64,000 nt of DNA, taken from contig JANPWX010000443.1 in the NCBI GenBank assembly GCA_024734555.1, positions 1,524,101 through 1,588,100 of the forward strand. The letters run 5' to 3'. Origin of the DNA: Trochalopteron elliotii. Its lineage: Eukaryota > Chordata > Aves > Passeriformes > Leiothrichidae. Positions 45,661 through 59,700 of this stretch are shown here, one piece after another (the stretch's first letter is position 1; each line of letters begins with the position of its first letter). The notes beneath the pieces were generated by a model. The model was not told where the DNA came from. It saw only the letters and a list, made by a program, of their open reading frames with translations, and ran no database searches. A program made the position numbers and the translations under genes.

Positions 45661-46006
45661 GATCAGAGAGAAGGACCACCTAACTGATAATAACAGTCCA
45701 GAAAATGAACACAGATTAGGCAGTGAACCCAAGTTCCCCTCCCAGTACAGGTCAGAGAGAAGCACCACCTAACTGATAGTAACAGTTCAGAAAATGAACA
45801 CAGCTCGGGCAGTGAACCCAAGTTCCCCTCCCAATAAAGATCAGAGAGAAGCACCACCTAACTGATAGTAAGAGTCCAGAAAATGAACACAGATTGGGCA
45901 GTGAAGCCAGGTTCCCCTCCCAGTACAGGTCAGAGAGAAGCACCACCTAACTGATAATAACAGTCCAGAAAATGAACACAGCTCGGGCAGTGAAGCCAGG
46001 CTCCCC
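45661..46006. repeat. 89-bp tandem repeat, four copies, arranged as 178-bp dimers
   Basis: Copies start at 45661, 45750, 45839 and 45928, exactly 89 apart, each beginning gatcagagag or ggtcagagag and running through accacctaactgata and cagaaaatgaacacag. Odd copies follow with attaggcag or attgggcag, even copies with ctcgggcag. The joins alternate between ccaataaagatcag and cagtacaggtcag. Minus-strand frames reading MVLLSDLYWEGNL are by-products. Confidence 0.95.
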
Positions 46007-49000
46007 ACACACAGAAGGCCCCGAGCCCAGGGGCTGCAGGAGCAGCCGGTGAGAGGCTCAGCTGTTCCCCAGCCCAGGAATGGTTGTCATGGCTACCCTG
46101 AAGGATGTGCAGAGGAGGCTCCCAGGGATGTCCACGGTTTGCTCCCAGCTAGTTCAGGCTTGCCTCAGGCCCTGCAATGACAGGGGAATGTGGCTGCTAC
46201 AGCAAACCTCAGGCTGCTCACAGACCCACCTGATCCACTGCAGAACAAGGCAAGAACGGCCTTTTCAGTCCCTTCTGCTCTGTCCTGTCAGATTTTTGTT
46301 TGAAGATTGGGCAAAAATTGCACCTCCAGCCAGCACTACTAGAGCAAAAGCATTCTCACCTCCAGAACATTGTGGTTTTACCACAGCAAAACCCCACAGG
46401 AGTAGTGTGACACTTTCTCCCATCAGCTGCTCACTGTGTTCATCTCCCTTTTCCTCCCCAGCACAGGGACTGAGAAACAAAGCTCCAACCTGAGCTGGCT
46501 CCACCTGAGAAATAATTTCTTCTCCACAGCCAGGAAAACAGGCAGGTGTCCAGGGGAGAGCAGTGCAAGGGCATCAAACACCCTGCTGGGAACCCCCAGC
46601 CAGCAGAGCTCTCCCAACACACAGGGATGTGCTGACACGTGGGGCTGCCACACAGAGCCTGCCTGGAGCTGAGAGCAGGCAAACCAAACACCTCAAAATC
46701 CTCACAGCAACAGAGACACAATTCAGGAGCTGTTATTGCTTAGAACCAGCAGAAATCAGCCAAGGAAATGGGAAAATAACTAAATGTTCGTTAAATGTTT
46801 TAAGTTACACCTATCAGGGACAGTGCAAGCAGCACATGAAGGGATCCACAGAGTATTTTGGGTATTAGTAGTCCCTGGGAGTGGTGACAAGCCTGGGAAA
46901 TTCTCCATTCCTTGGACAGCAGCAGGCTCATCACTGCTGGCTATGACATGTGTTCCATTCAGCCAGCAAGGCAGCTCCTTCATGTTAGGGGATGTACTTA
47001 CATTTTCTGTAAAAAAATGTTTATCCCTAAAAAATATTTACCCTTAAGCTTATGTGAGCATCTGACCTTGTCAGGCAGAGATTCTCCAGACACATGTGGA
47101 ACCACTGAGCTGGCTGCAATCAGCTTGTCTCAGTGCAATAACATCTATATCTCAGTCTGCACAAACACTTATTAATAAGTGAAGGGACTTTATCACCATC
47201 TGTCAATTATGGTGTCATTGCCTTCTGGAGCAGGAAACCTTGAGGTTAATTTCGTTAGAGAGCAGCACAATAATGATATAGGAAATAGTAGAGCATTTAA
47301 ATATCCAGTACAGAGTGAGTAAGACAAGGAAGAGTCATTCCATAGGAACTGTTTGGGCCACACTAAAACATTCCTCTCCAACACTCAGCCAAGTCGTGCC
47401 CTTCAGGATTCTTTATTTCGGTTTTTTAAATGATCACACAGCACCAGGAGCATTGAGAAAACCTGAAAGGGAAGTGGTACACTGAAAAAAATCTCATATT
47501 GACCATTTTTTCCATTGAAGCCCAAATGTTTTTAAACTTTCATGGAGCTTGGCACTGAGTCACTAACCTGCTGAGACAATTATGCAAGCCAAAGTTGTCT
47601 TAATTGAGCTTCCTCAAGCATATTCCCTCAGCTCCAATTAAAAAATAAAAAGAGATGCTGAGAAGCCATGTCCAAAATACTTAAATTTGAATAGCCTGAA
47701 GCAAACATCTAAATACATGTCTAGACACTTAAAAAAGGTGGTCTTGTCTCCAGATCTACTGCTGCAAGGCCTGCAGTTGGGAGGACTCACATGCAATTTC
47801 TCTGTTTGTTTCTTCTGTCTAGGAGAAACAAATTTTTAGAAATACTTTGGCAGAGTGCCTTATTTTTGACAGCTCCAGTGTGCCCCACAAAGGAAGAGCT
47901 ATAAATAAGAAAACACAAAACCCACAAGCTCTGTGAAGGAGAAAAATTGATGCATCCTGGAACTTGGGGATTCTAAAAGGTTCAGAACTGGGGGTGTGCC
48001 TGTGGCTCATCTGAGTCTGACTGGGGAGAGCTCCAAGGCTTGAGAGTGAAATACTACACAGGATCTGCTCTCAGCAGACCAAAAGGAGAGTCCACCTGGC
48101 AAGTTCCATGGAGGCATCTTAGTGAGGCACAGACTGTTTGGTTTTGGTGGTTTTTACCATCCCTGCCTGCCCCAGGGAGGGCTCTCAGTCTCTGAATGAG
48201 AATTCTCTCCTCTACATTGGTCTGGTGGTGAAGACTCTGACCTGGCTGCTGTGGAGGGAGGGACAATGCCCAGACACAGGAGGGGAAGTTGGGTCTCAGA
48301 GCCTCTCAAGAACCAATTCTGACACCAATTCTACCTCTGCAATGACTTTTCAGTCTCAGGGTGCAGCCATCCAGGGAAGATACCCCAAATGAGACAGCAG
48401 CATTCCTTTTCCTCCCTCAGATCTCCTTAGGGCTAACTGGGAAAGGAAGGGTGAGATCTAATTCTGTAATAGTCTCTTTCCATCACAAGCAGCAGAGACA
48501 GAACACTGCAATCAGTTATTTTAGACACAAGAACAACTTCTTGCCTGCTCTTGCATGTACCACGAATTTCTTTACTCACAGTAAGTCCCTTTTCTGTTAT
48601 TTTCCTGTGAAACTCAGTTGATCACCAAGCTCCCACTATAATTTAATTAAAAGGGCAGTAGCTAAGTTGCACCATATGCAACTGCCAGCTGCAATCACTG
48701 CAGTTGGGAGTCTAAAGGCAAGATTCCTGCATGTACTGGAGTGGAGTTTATAAGTGATGAAAGCTGTCACTTATGTCACAGATATTGCTGTAATGCATGA
48801 TGATATTACAGTTTCAGCAGCACCAAAATATATTAATAATACATCCCGTGGAAGCATTTACAGCAAGTGAATACAGGGTTTCAAGCATTTTTCTTGCAGC
48901 TCCCTATTTATACATGAAGTCACTTCAGATACATTACATTAGTCTGTGTACTTTGCCTGGCATTACACAAGCTCTCACAGCCAATTTTAAACCCTCCAAA

Positions 49001-52000
49001 GTAGGAGGACTAAAAGACACAACTAATTAAGGAGAAACAAAAACAGAACAGGAACCCTTCACTACTTAGGGCTGTAGGAATAGGGAAAACTGCAGGAGAA
49101 GTACCTGGAAATTGTGTATCTCTGGAGGAGAATTTGCTGAATGCCTTTTAAAACCCCATCAACCAACTCAGGAAAAGTTTTCAAATATCCTTAACAAGAG
49201 ACAATGAACAATGACAGTCTTTAAAGCATCCCAGAATAAGTAAATAGAAAAACTATATGGTGTGAAACATAATTTCAAAAGACCAAAATGGAAGTTAATT
49301 CTTCCATACCTTGTCCAGCTCCCTTCACAAGGATCTCAGAGATCAGGCTATGGTGTAGCTGTGTCAAGATGATGAAGAAAGTTAATTAAAATGCATCAGG
49401 ATTTCAGAAGAGGAGTCTGTCAGTGCATGAACTGAAGGCAAGCATGACACACAAACCAGCTTGTTTTCCTACAAAATAACACTGGCTTCAGCCTTGCAAT
49501 CAACACTGGCCTCCATTTACATCTAGGTAACGTCCCTCTTGCCAGGAGAGTTATTATTCACTGCTGCTAACACTTCTGAGATCAGAATTACTTTCTTACA
49601 GTACAGTAATAAGACAGAGATTGCTTTAGAAAAAAAAAAAAACCCTCCAAAACAATTAACCCCAGCACTCAAAGTAGATGTTATAGCCTGATTAATTACC
49701 AGCAGCAATTCATCATCACCAGGTCTGTTGTTCATAATGCATGGACACAGCTCCTCCAACACTTCTCTGCTGCATGGTCTCTTTCTCCATGGAAAACTCA
49801 GGATTGCCACTGTAAAAACTCAGCTTTTTGCCACTGCTGAGCTTCCAGCCAGCCCCAAGCACTCCTGGGAGCAGCTGCACACCTCAGAGAGCCTGTCCTG
49901 ACAGCCCCAGTGCTGACAGCAGCACCAGCAGCCCTGGCATCAGTGCCCAGGACATGGACACCAGATAGAAGAGTTATCCTGGCACAGCCAGGGGATAGGC
50001 AGGGCCTAGGAAAGCCCAGGTTTAAACCCAGCTGGAAGATATGTCTTGGTAAGTGCACCCAGCCCCAGCAGAGCCAGAGCTGAGGCACAAAATGAGGATG
50101 ACAAAAGGCTCTAAAGCTGGTCCAGCACAAAGCCTTCAGAGACAAAAGGGTGAGAAAGGAGAGTTGCTCAGAGGGGGTTCAGTTCTGAACCAGCAAAATG
50201 GAGTCACTGAGCAAGGACATTTCAGCAAAATCAGGAACTGAGGGAAAAATTTAGCATTAAGCCTCTCCACTTCAAATATTTCTCTAACATAGCAGAATAA
50301 CATCTGTTACAAAATACAGAGGTTTTTTTTCTAAAATCTACAGAATAATCTCGATGCCAAATTCAGCCAGTAGCAGGATTTTTTCACTCTCTATTTTTCA
50401 CAGTGGAAAACCTCCAACAAGGCATTCCATAAGAATTTCTTTTTGATCTGAAGGATGTTGATCACTGATCTTCCCAAAGGAGTGAGAAGCATAGGAATTC
50501 CACATGGAGAAGAAAATTAAACTCCTCTTTCCTCCTACCCTAAGGCCACTTTCAATTCTTGCCTCTCAGGCCTCAGCACCACTGCTATTTACTTTGCTGG
50601 TATTTTTAATATATTTTCAAATATTTTTAATTGTCTCTCTTATCTCCATGGTTTCTGCAACTCCACAACTCTGGTTTTATAATGCTTGCTCTGCAAATAC
50701 CTAAAAAAAAAACAAGCAACCAGGACATCTGCCCCATTATAGACAAGACTCCAGACACCAACACTGCCAAATCAGATCTAGACAGGAGGAATGAACCACC
50801 CAGAATGGCACAATGGACAGAACTGTCACTAAAATCCTCATGCTTTTATCTCCACATCATCATTCATGTCCTTCCTCACTCTTGTTTCTTCACAAACATC
50901 CATGAACTTACCAACTCAAGGAAAAAAACCCAAAAGCCAACAAATGGGACAGCAGCAGCCTCATGCTGTTCCAACTGGGAGAGCTGGCAGGGCATGAAAA
51001 CAAGAAGTAAGCTTGGTGCCCTGCATGTGTTTCTGAATTGTTCAGAGAATATCAGGAACAACAGCAGCTTTAAGGGATAAACTGGAAAGTTAGAAACAGA
51101 AAGGCAGGGAGGAAAAACTACTTCCTGCTGTTCAGGCATCTTATCCACAACAGAAGATACACAATGACCAAATAGTTTGTTCAGTCAGAGGTAAAAAACA
51201 AGCCTCATTATACTGGGGGGAATAAAATATTCCCATTTTTGTTCAATAGTTTTGTTCACCCTGGCCTTGGAGGCTTGTGGCTATTGAAACATCACTCCTG
51301 GCTCACCATGGCCAAAAGAGCTGAGCTCAGAGCCCAGCACTCAAGCTGTGCCTGGAAGGTGGGATGTGGCCTTGGAGCTCACTCCTGTGCTCACTGTTCA
51401 AGCCTCATTGGTTTGTGTTTATGGGAACTGATGCTGTTCCAAGTACCCACTCCACGATGAGCCATTTAAACACCACATGGAGGGAGCTGAATTTGTCTTC
51501 ATCTTGCTTATTCTCCCACACACAGGAGTTTGCATCACGTTAGACCTGCCTGGAAATGCTGCAGCAAGCCCCAGGAACAAGAGCAACCACAAAACACTGG
51601 AGGAACAGAGAACAGAGCACTGGTGCTGTGCTCTGCTGGCTCACATCTCCACACCCTCCCCAAGGCCCCAGAACACCCTCGTGCTGTGTTGTTCAGAGGA
51701 TGGCTGGGGTTTTATTTGGGTGAGTGCTTTGGGGTTGGTTTTGTTTTCTTTTAAGATTTTTATAATTTGAAAACACCAATATCTTAAAGAAAGGAATCAA
51801 ACCATTTCCAACACCAAGAGTGAAAACTGAATGTTGAAAACCTGAAGGTTGAAAGCTCATGGTCTCCCCACCCCAAACCCAACTGTTTTCCAACAACTCT
51901 CAGATGTTTTCTTATGGCAAGTTAATATTAATTCTACCTTCTGCTGCAAAGACTGTGACACTGCTCCCAGTTTTTGTATGACCAGCTATGATTCATGTGT

Positions 52001-55000
52001 GTCCAATATTTTCCATTGGTGGGGAACATCCACACTTATTTCAAATTAGGTTAATCTTTTTAATTAGCGTGGCTTTCAAAATGAAGTAGGTTAACCTGAA
52101 TTCTTGAGCCTATACTTAAGGTCCCAATTTTCAAGCTTTACATGGGTTATCTGGTTTTTATGTCTAAATTGAGTTGTCAAATAGACAAGGTGGACAGCTG
52201 CCCCTCAAAGCAAGGAATTCAGACCCAGTTTGTGCCAAGCAGTTCCATCAATACAGTCACAGAAGAAAAAATGTTTTAATTTTCAGTCAATCTGTCTCAG
52301 CAGCAAAGTCATTAGGCAACAAGCAGGCAGAAAGCCTTGCCTCACACAGACCTCCTGGAGCTGGTGCAGCTGGATGAGAAGCAGAGCCCAAATGACACAC
52401 ATTTCTTTAGCTACTCACCACAGGACAGCTACTCCACTGGATCCAAACACACCCCCAGGTGTAAATGGGCAACAGCTCATCCCTCACTGCACCCAGACTC
52501 TGCAAATGCTCGAGGCAGCACACAGAGCTCAGCTGCACCTTGTGGACTGTGCAGCACAGCCACCCCTGGCTCATCAAAGTTTATCACTGGGACACATGAG
52601 ACACTAAAATTACAGCTGGCCCACTCCAGAGCAGGAAATCATCCACCTTAAGTTACCTCTGGTTTATTTCTTCTTTATTCATTCATCCATGGCAGAATAT
52701 ACAGAATTATGCTACCCTGAAGTGAAGAGCAACAGTGAGATTTGCTGTTTGAAGCAGTAAGGTGCCTGTGCAGAGGTGACAGCAGCTCCACTGGATCAAG
52801 TGTCCAAACCTGTGCCAGGAATTTCTGCATTTAAAGAGCACCCAGCTGAGGCATCAGTGCTTGTTTCCATAAAAACACAGTGAAGCCAACAGCAGAAGAC
52901 ATCCAGCCTTCAGCAGGAGACATTTCTTTTCCAGCTCCCAAAGCCCACAGTAACTAAGGCTAGTAATAATGGACCAGAAGTTCACTACACTTTTCTCCCC
53001 AATGCTACTTTTAAAAGCTTCACCTTAAACAGGGCAGTCTCCACCACACAGAGCTGTAATATTTGTGTGCTTCCTGTGCCTCTCAAATACAGCATTAGTG
53101 ATGTCAGACGTGGCCATGCACTTGCCCAGGCAAGACTCAAGTTTATGTCTCTATGGAGCCAGGAATTAACAGCCCAACACTTGTTTTCCCATGATTCAGA
53201 AGTTTTCAGGGATTGTTACAAGGTACTAGGAGGAGCAAGGAAAGGCCTAGTAAAAGAATGGATTAAGAAAACTCTTAGCACAGCAAGACTTGAAAACACA
53301 CTTATCACAGCTGTAATTACAAGGCTGAATGGCCACAGCTGATCCCTCACCTCAAACACTTTGGCACCCCCATTCAGTGAGGTTGCATTAGAGGAAAAAA
53401 AAATCTTTACTGGGCCCTTATTAAACAAACATTTCCTTGTTCTCATTTTAAAGGTCCTTCTCTGCTTAACCTGTCTTATATAGAGAGAGTCAAACCATGA
53501 CATTACAAAATTAGGGCTTAACTGCCTCAAAGTCCTCAGGTTGTTGAGATTTTCAGAGGTCTTTTTGCTGAATTGTTTCAGGGAGAGAAATATTTACCTC
53601 CTGTTTGACACTGGCAACTCCCCACTCACTCCCTCCAGGCACTGCTGAGATTACTTTATCCAGAAATCCAGCCTAGAAATTTTCCCCTGTAATGTCCTGA
53701 TCAAACTGGGGATTTTGCTGTGTATTTATTTGGTTTATGATACTGTCAAAGAGGTCAAGGTGGTTACTGTGGGGAAAAAAGCTTACATTTGGCAGGCACT
53801 CAAGCAGTGCTTTTCAGAGACCAGGAGTATTCCCTATGCCCAAGGATTTTCCTTTAGGATTGAGAGTGACACAGCCTGGCTGCAAATTCTTTAAGGGAGG
53901 GTGTTTATTTTTTAATTGGACTAACAATGATGCCAGTTGAGGTGGCCAAGTATGAAATTAATATGGATTTAAAAGCTCAAACTTGGCCAGTTTGGGGATG
54001 TTTTATTCCAGTCCCTCTCTTTGATATCAATCATTGAGGGAGAGGAAAAAAGGCATTAAAATCTTGTTCTGATTGTGTACACACAGTGGATGGGAAAAAC
54101 GGAGTTTTAAACTCTAGTAAGAAAACATCAGGCTGGATTTAAACAATAGAATTTTGCTGGCAAACACAAAAAAGCTCTGGAAAAGGTTGCCTGGGGAGGT
54201 CTCTACCCACAGCCACCACATGCCATGGTTTTGGTTCAATGATTTTGGAATTCTTTGCCAAAGCAGGCCAGAAAGGTTCAAACCTTTGTTCTGTGTCAGG
54301 GATGGAACACAAAAGTCATCCCTGGTTTATGAGTTTTATGGCTGGGCCAGAAACCTCCCCAGGACCCCAGTTCTGTTCATCGTGCAGCTCTGCTTTTATT
54401 TTAAAAAACCTGAAAAATTAGAATTGTTTTCCCTTGGCTTAAACAAACACGATGAAAATAATTTGAGCTGCTCAGAAAAAGTTGTGTTTAGCTCTTTGAT
54501 CCCTAAGTGGAAAAAAAGCTAATTACACAACCCATTTAGGCATTTAATGTCCCAGGGCCAAGTCACTCTATGTCCACAGAAGACATTAATAAACATGGCT
54601 TATCTCACTTTATGAAAGTTGTGATTACCATTTTTCAATAACTGCAGCTCTCAGCAGCATTTCACCTCTCCCACCTCATGAAACTGAACCCAAACAGCAA
54701 AACCTATTTGAATTCAGCTCAAATGTGAATTGATTTGGAACATGTTCCCTTTCTGCTCCTGTGTAAAATGTCAGAATTCAGGGCTGCATTTCTCAAAGTG
54801 CAGCACATCAGGGCTCAGCTGGGAACAAACAGGAGCAGCCAAGCACATGAGATCAAATAAGCCTCTGGTTTGATGCCTAAATGAGAAGTAAATATTCAAG
54901 GGTAAAAAAAGAAAAAGAGAACACAAAATAAGCCTGCCTGCTCCTTTTCAGGATTGTTACATTTTAAATCTGTCTGTAGAAATGGTCCACTTTGCATTTC

Positions 55001-55894
55001 AGCTACAGAACACACAAGAAATATTTAGGAAGTTTCCTCTGCAGAATAAAAAACATCATAGTACTATGTAGCTACAGTCCAAATCCCATCAGCATCAATG
55101 GAAAGACTTTATAATATTTTGCATATATGACATTATTTTATATATATATGCTTTAAGTGATATATGGGTAATTGATATTCCACTTTTGAAATGCCACCAA
55201 GCTGTTGGCTCCCATTCAATACCAAGCAACTGCCTCTTCCTTGCTCTGAAGGCAGACAAAATAATTATAAATTGGTAGCAAACCCTCACATTTCAATTAT
55301 GAGTGAAAGTGAAGGGATTCCCAGAAAAAAAAAAAAAAGAGTAAATTTTTCATGCCACAGAGACATAATGGTTACAGTATAATGTGACATATAGGTGAGG
55401 TATATGAATTATGTGATAAATTATCTTCAAATGTACATATTCCAACTATATACATGTATTCCAACAAAATATACACATCAACAGTTTTTTATATGCTTAG
55501 TTTGATACAAAACCATGCTGGCAACTCAGGGTAATACAGGAAAATCAAAATACCAACTTACCCAGTATGTAGGGCTTGTGATCCCTGTCTGCATAACCAA
55601 ATTATGAGAGGAATTTTTAAAGGCATTTTTACCCCATTAAAGCCACTGCTAAGACCACCATGCCAGGTCCTTTTCCTAAAAACTTCCAAAACTTAGAGTG
55701 GTTCATCCAATGTGTGGCTCAACAAGATTAGCTCAAGGTTAAGTCTTATGATTTTAACAGCTTTTCAGATGAAAAATATTCAGATTTTTACTCAAACCCA
55801 AGAAAGAGACCCCATTCCCACAGGAACCTTAATCTCAGATGAATCCATTTCAGAATCTGCACTACTCAGGCCTAGAAATATTCCAAAGCAAATG

Positions 55895-55914
55895 AAAAAA
55901 AAAAAAAAAAAAAA
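55895..55914 (+). repeat. Poly(A) run of 20
   Basis: Uninterrupted A20 followed by ggaaataacaag and a shorter A-run. No retroposon body was recognised to its left, so it may be a simple repeat or the tail of a very old insertion. Confidence 0.95.
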
Positions 55915-56443
55915 GGAAATAACAAGAAAAAAAATCAGCAATTTCCCTAAGCATTTCCATAGCTTGCATAAAGACATCAATTACCATAGCTTGTCTTCTA
56001 AATTAATGATTCACAGTGATGGATTATTCATGCAAGTCGGCCAGCTGAACATTATACTTTGACTCTGGGGAGAAAGTATAGCATGTCTTAATTAACTAGA
56101 TTTTGTGTATGCCAAAAGATACCCAGGAAAACTTTCTCTCTCTATTCAACCAGGTAAAATGTGAGCAAACAGAATTGATGGTAATTGAAATATGCAAAAA
56201 ATCTTCCATAGTCTCAGAATCCATATTTAAAGTGAACTAGGAAGAGCCCATTGCCTCAAGTGAGCTCTGGAAAATAGATCCAAATTGCCATTTTTGTTGA
56301 ATGAACTGACTTCAGATCTGCTCCACTTGAGCGTGAAAAAGATGGAAATTTCACATTAATATGCTGCTTCCTGCCTCTGCACAACCTTGCAAGGCTTCAG
56401 GGATGGCACAGTTTCTCCTTCCTAAAGGATATCAAGTCTTTTC

Positions 56444-56764
56444 TTGACTGAAACACAACCCAAGACTGAAATCTTCTATGACTCAATGATAGGTTATTAT
56501 CCCAAATATTTTCCAAATGAATGCTGTGTTCTAATGGCCCCCTTGAAAATATTTCTTGAAAACATTTATGTGTTGGGCAAGTCCATTGATGCTGTTTGTT
56601 ACTTTGATCAGGATGGAGCAAAACACCCTTTTACAATTCCAACAACATCTGGGATTTGCACTTATTGGCTTTCAAAGTGTTCTTCAATCACGGTATCGAA
56701 AGATCTACGAAATAAAAATGGGAATGCCAGGATAAATGTTGCAATTTATCCTTCAAGTAAGTAA
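56444..56764 (+). other. Unrecognised open frame ending at a donor-like site
   Basis: A 106-codon plus-strand frame running opposite to SERPINI1 in intron 1. The translation includes FDQDGAKHPFTIPTTSGICT, has mixed composition with six cysteines, and is not low-complexity. It ends in CCTTCAAGTAAGTAA, so a splice donor overlaps the stop. Its last third keeps three CpGs (cacggtatcgaaagatctacg) in AT-rich DNA. I recognise no family. It may be a chance frame over a conserved non-coding element. Confidence 0.15.
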
Positions 56765-59700
56765 TAGGCACCAACCAGTGTCTCTAAAAATCTATACCAA
56801 GCTGCTGTGAGCCAGCAGAGATCACCATGCCTGATGAATGAAAAAGCCCAGCTAGCTGCTTACATGGCTCATACAGACTGAGCTTGTTAAAAGTATTAAT
56901 CACACTCAAATAGAGCTTTACCTTCAACAAATTAACCCCAGATGCTTCACAGCCATTCAGAGCCTGTGTGAGTAGGAAGAGTCTGGTTTCACTTTATATT
57001 GCAGAAACCCAAGTAAAGATTAAAGTGGCTTGCCCACAACCAAAATATCTAAAAACAAGGAAGTTTTTTACCTTCTTTCCTTAAAACTATCCTACCCATT
57101 GGTGTTACCTTCTCTGAGCTCCTGGGATAATCCTAGAGCCTTTGAAAGCAAAAAAAAATCATTTTGTCCTTGCTCTCTCAGTACTTCAGCAATATTTCCA
57201 GGGATTCTTCCAAAGCCCTGCACTTCCTAAGGAATTAAGCAATAACTCCAGGATAGGATAGTTACATGGATACAGATTAGGAAAGGATGGTGCAAATCAA
57301 TTTAATTAATCTCCACCAATGCTGAGTTGACAAACAGTGGGAACACATTTTCATACCTCCACCTCCACAGGGCTTCCACTAAAGGTAACAAAGATCCTTA
57401 TGAGACCCAGCTCCTCGTAACAATTCTTGGATGCAGATTTGAATTTCTGCTGCTTTTCTCCCCTTCCAAATATGAGATGTCCTCGTGTCCTTCTTGGGAA
57501 ATATGCTTCCATCACTTCAAGATCTTGTTTGCATTGTGACAGAGTGAAAGCTTGTCCCCTTGCAGCTAAAGGGTATTTTGCTGTCACTTCATATATGGGG
57601 ACCTGCTCTGTGTTATGCCAAATCCACAAGTGCACTGTGTTCTAATATTGCATGCACATTTTCCTCCCTCACATTTCTATATGATAAACTACTAATGGCA
57701 TCTTTCTCTTCATGCATATCATCCCCTCAAAATAGATCCACTTACAGTCAATTTGATTCTTACTCACTGTCATGGGGATCTTATATGCCCTGCTGCTCCA
57801 CATCCCCTGTAATTAAATATTTCTGCTTGCTTTTTTCCCTAGTATTTGTTTCCCTTGGTATCTTCTCATATATCTAATATCCTGCTTTTTTTAGTTTTTT
57901 TAGGAAGAGCAGATGGGAACTGTTAGCTACAATGACACCGAGTGGCTTTTGAGCAAGTGGAGATTCCAAAAGCTCCAAACTCCCTGTGGGGGTTTGGTGA
58001 CACCAGGACATTCCCTGTGCCTCAGAGAGGTGGGGAGGACTAATCCACTGTCCTGCAGCCAAGTCAGAGCAAGCAGAGCTGGTGCCTGCAGTGACCACAC
58101 GGGTGACAGAGGACTGGGGAGCTGCAGGCAGGCATGCACAGCACAGGGCACCAGGAAGAACATGAATTATTACACCTAAAAAGCACCACAAACACAGTTC
58201 TGTGTCCCTGCAGAGGTGAAAAGAAGCAGAGATGTGTGAGCACACAGTGCAGGAGCACAGAGCACAGCACAGGAAAGCAGAGCATGGAAAGGGAGATCCA
58301 GGGAGGAGGACAAAGAGGATCCAGAGGGAAGACCCAGCTCAGAGGCACAGGAATGACCCGAGGCAAAGGGAAAAAAGCCCTCCCAGACTTTCACTATTAC
58401 CAGTTGGGGACAACACATAATCCCTATCTGTCACACTGAAGTCAGCATTACTGCAGGCTGGAAATGAGATCACAGCAACCACAGAGCAGAGCAGGGCTGA
58501 ATTAGAGGCTGCAGCTCTGAATCTCCCGGGTTTAATTGCCAACTGCAGGATTGCTGCTCTTCCTAACCCTTGGCTCACTTGTCTCCAGGTTCTCAGAGCC
58601 TGCTGTTCTCTTCCTCCCAGCTCCCCAGGCTGCAGATCTCCACCAGCAGCTCCCCTGGACTGACAGAACCAGGAGAGCAGATGTGTGATGAATCCTGTGA
58701 CTGGACTAATCACAGCCACAGTCCCTTGGCACAGGAAAGAGAAGCTGCTCCACAGCACATGCAGTCATGAAACAAGATCTTGTTTGTCACTCTAGACCAA
58801 GGAGGTGTAGCAGGCACATTAAGCATTAATCTAAAACTCTTCTGTCATCTTCAACTCAAACATCAGCTTTGTCAAGTGTTATCTGAACCCTTATTTTAGA
58901 AGTGTGGAGTCAGCTTCATTTTTTTCCAATCAAAACCCACATTCTGCCTGTAATGTTACTGTGAATAAACAATGTTACTTGAATAAAGAGGTTTTTATTT
59001 ACCATATGCAACTGCACATGTTTTAAAGATAAAATAGCATTACTACAGTGTTTTAAAAGTCCATATCCAGTTTAATAAGAGACTAGTTTATTCCTCTTTA
59101 ACACTTGTAAGAGTCATTAGACATCTTTCAACTCCCACTAATTAGTTTGGTTTTGGCAGACATTAGTGTTTCCTCCTCCTGCTTTTTTGAATAAATCTGA
59201 AATTAACAAGTCAATAAACTGACATATTTACAGTAAAAATAACTCGGCTCCCCTGTCTTCTTCCTCCCACTTCTCATATCTCTTAGCAGATGAAAAGGTC
59301 ATCATTCATCTACAGGCTTTACACACACTCGTGAGGACCTGGGCACTTTCCCTTTGCATCAGCCTCATCTGAAGTTGAGGACCTGATATTACAGAAGCTG
59401 TTCCTGTCGTCTTAGGTTTGGATTAATTGCTTTAAATAGTTTAGAAAGTGGAGCAAATGCTTCTTTTGAGAAAAAAAAGATATCTGAGGGAGAAAACATG
59501 AGTTGCTTCAGTGAACTCCAATTGCTGTGTGAAGTACACAGTCATTAAATGCTCCAGGAGCTGCTTTAATTTAAACGTGGGGAAAAAAAAAAAGGATTGG
59601 AAAAGGGCAGTTTTGGTGTACCAATTAAAAAATGATGTCTTAAATCTTTAGACCTTTCTTTCCAACTTACATAACTGAGATATATGGGGAAAACTAGGGC

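Noticed and set aside
45565..45946. Repeated minus-strand frames beginning MVLLSDLYWEGNL
   Set aside because: By-products of the 89-bp tandem repeat. 89 is not a multiple of three, so the same peptide restarts in new frames.
49798..50145. Minus-strand 115-codon frame in GC-richer DNA of intron 1
   Set aside because: No domain seen and overlapped by an equally open plus frame; composition explains it.
52230..52651. Two overlapping plus-strand frames of 104 and 125 codons
   Set aside because: Two frames open at once over the same DNA with no family match point to low stop density and not a gene.
57874..58758. Dense open frames on both strands in a GC-richer piece of intron 1
   Set aside because: Six or more overlapping frames, Ser/Cys/Pro-rich chance peptides, and no splice pattern or domain.
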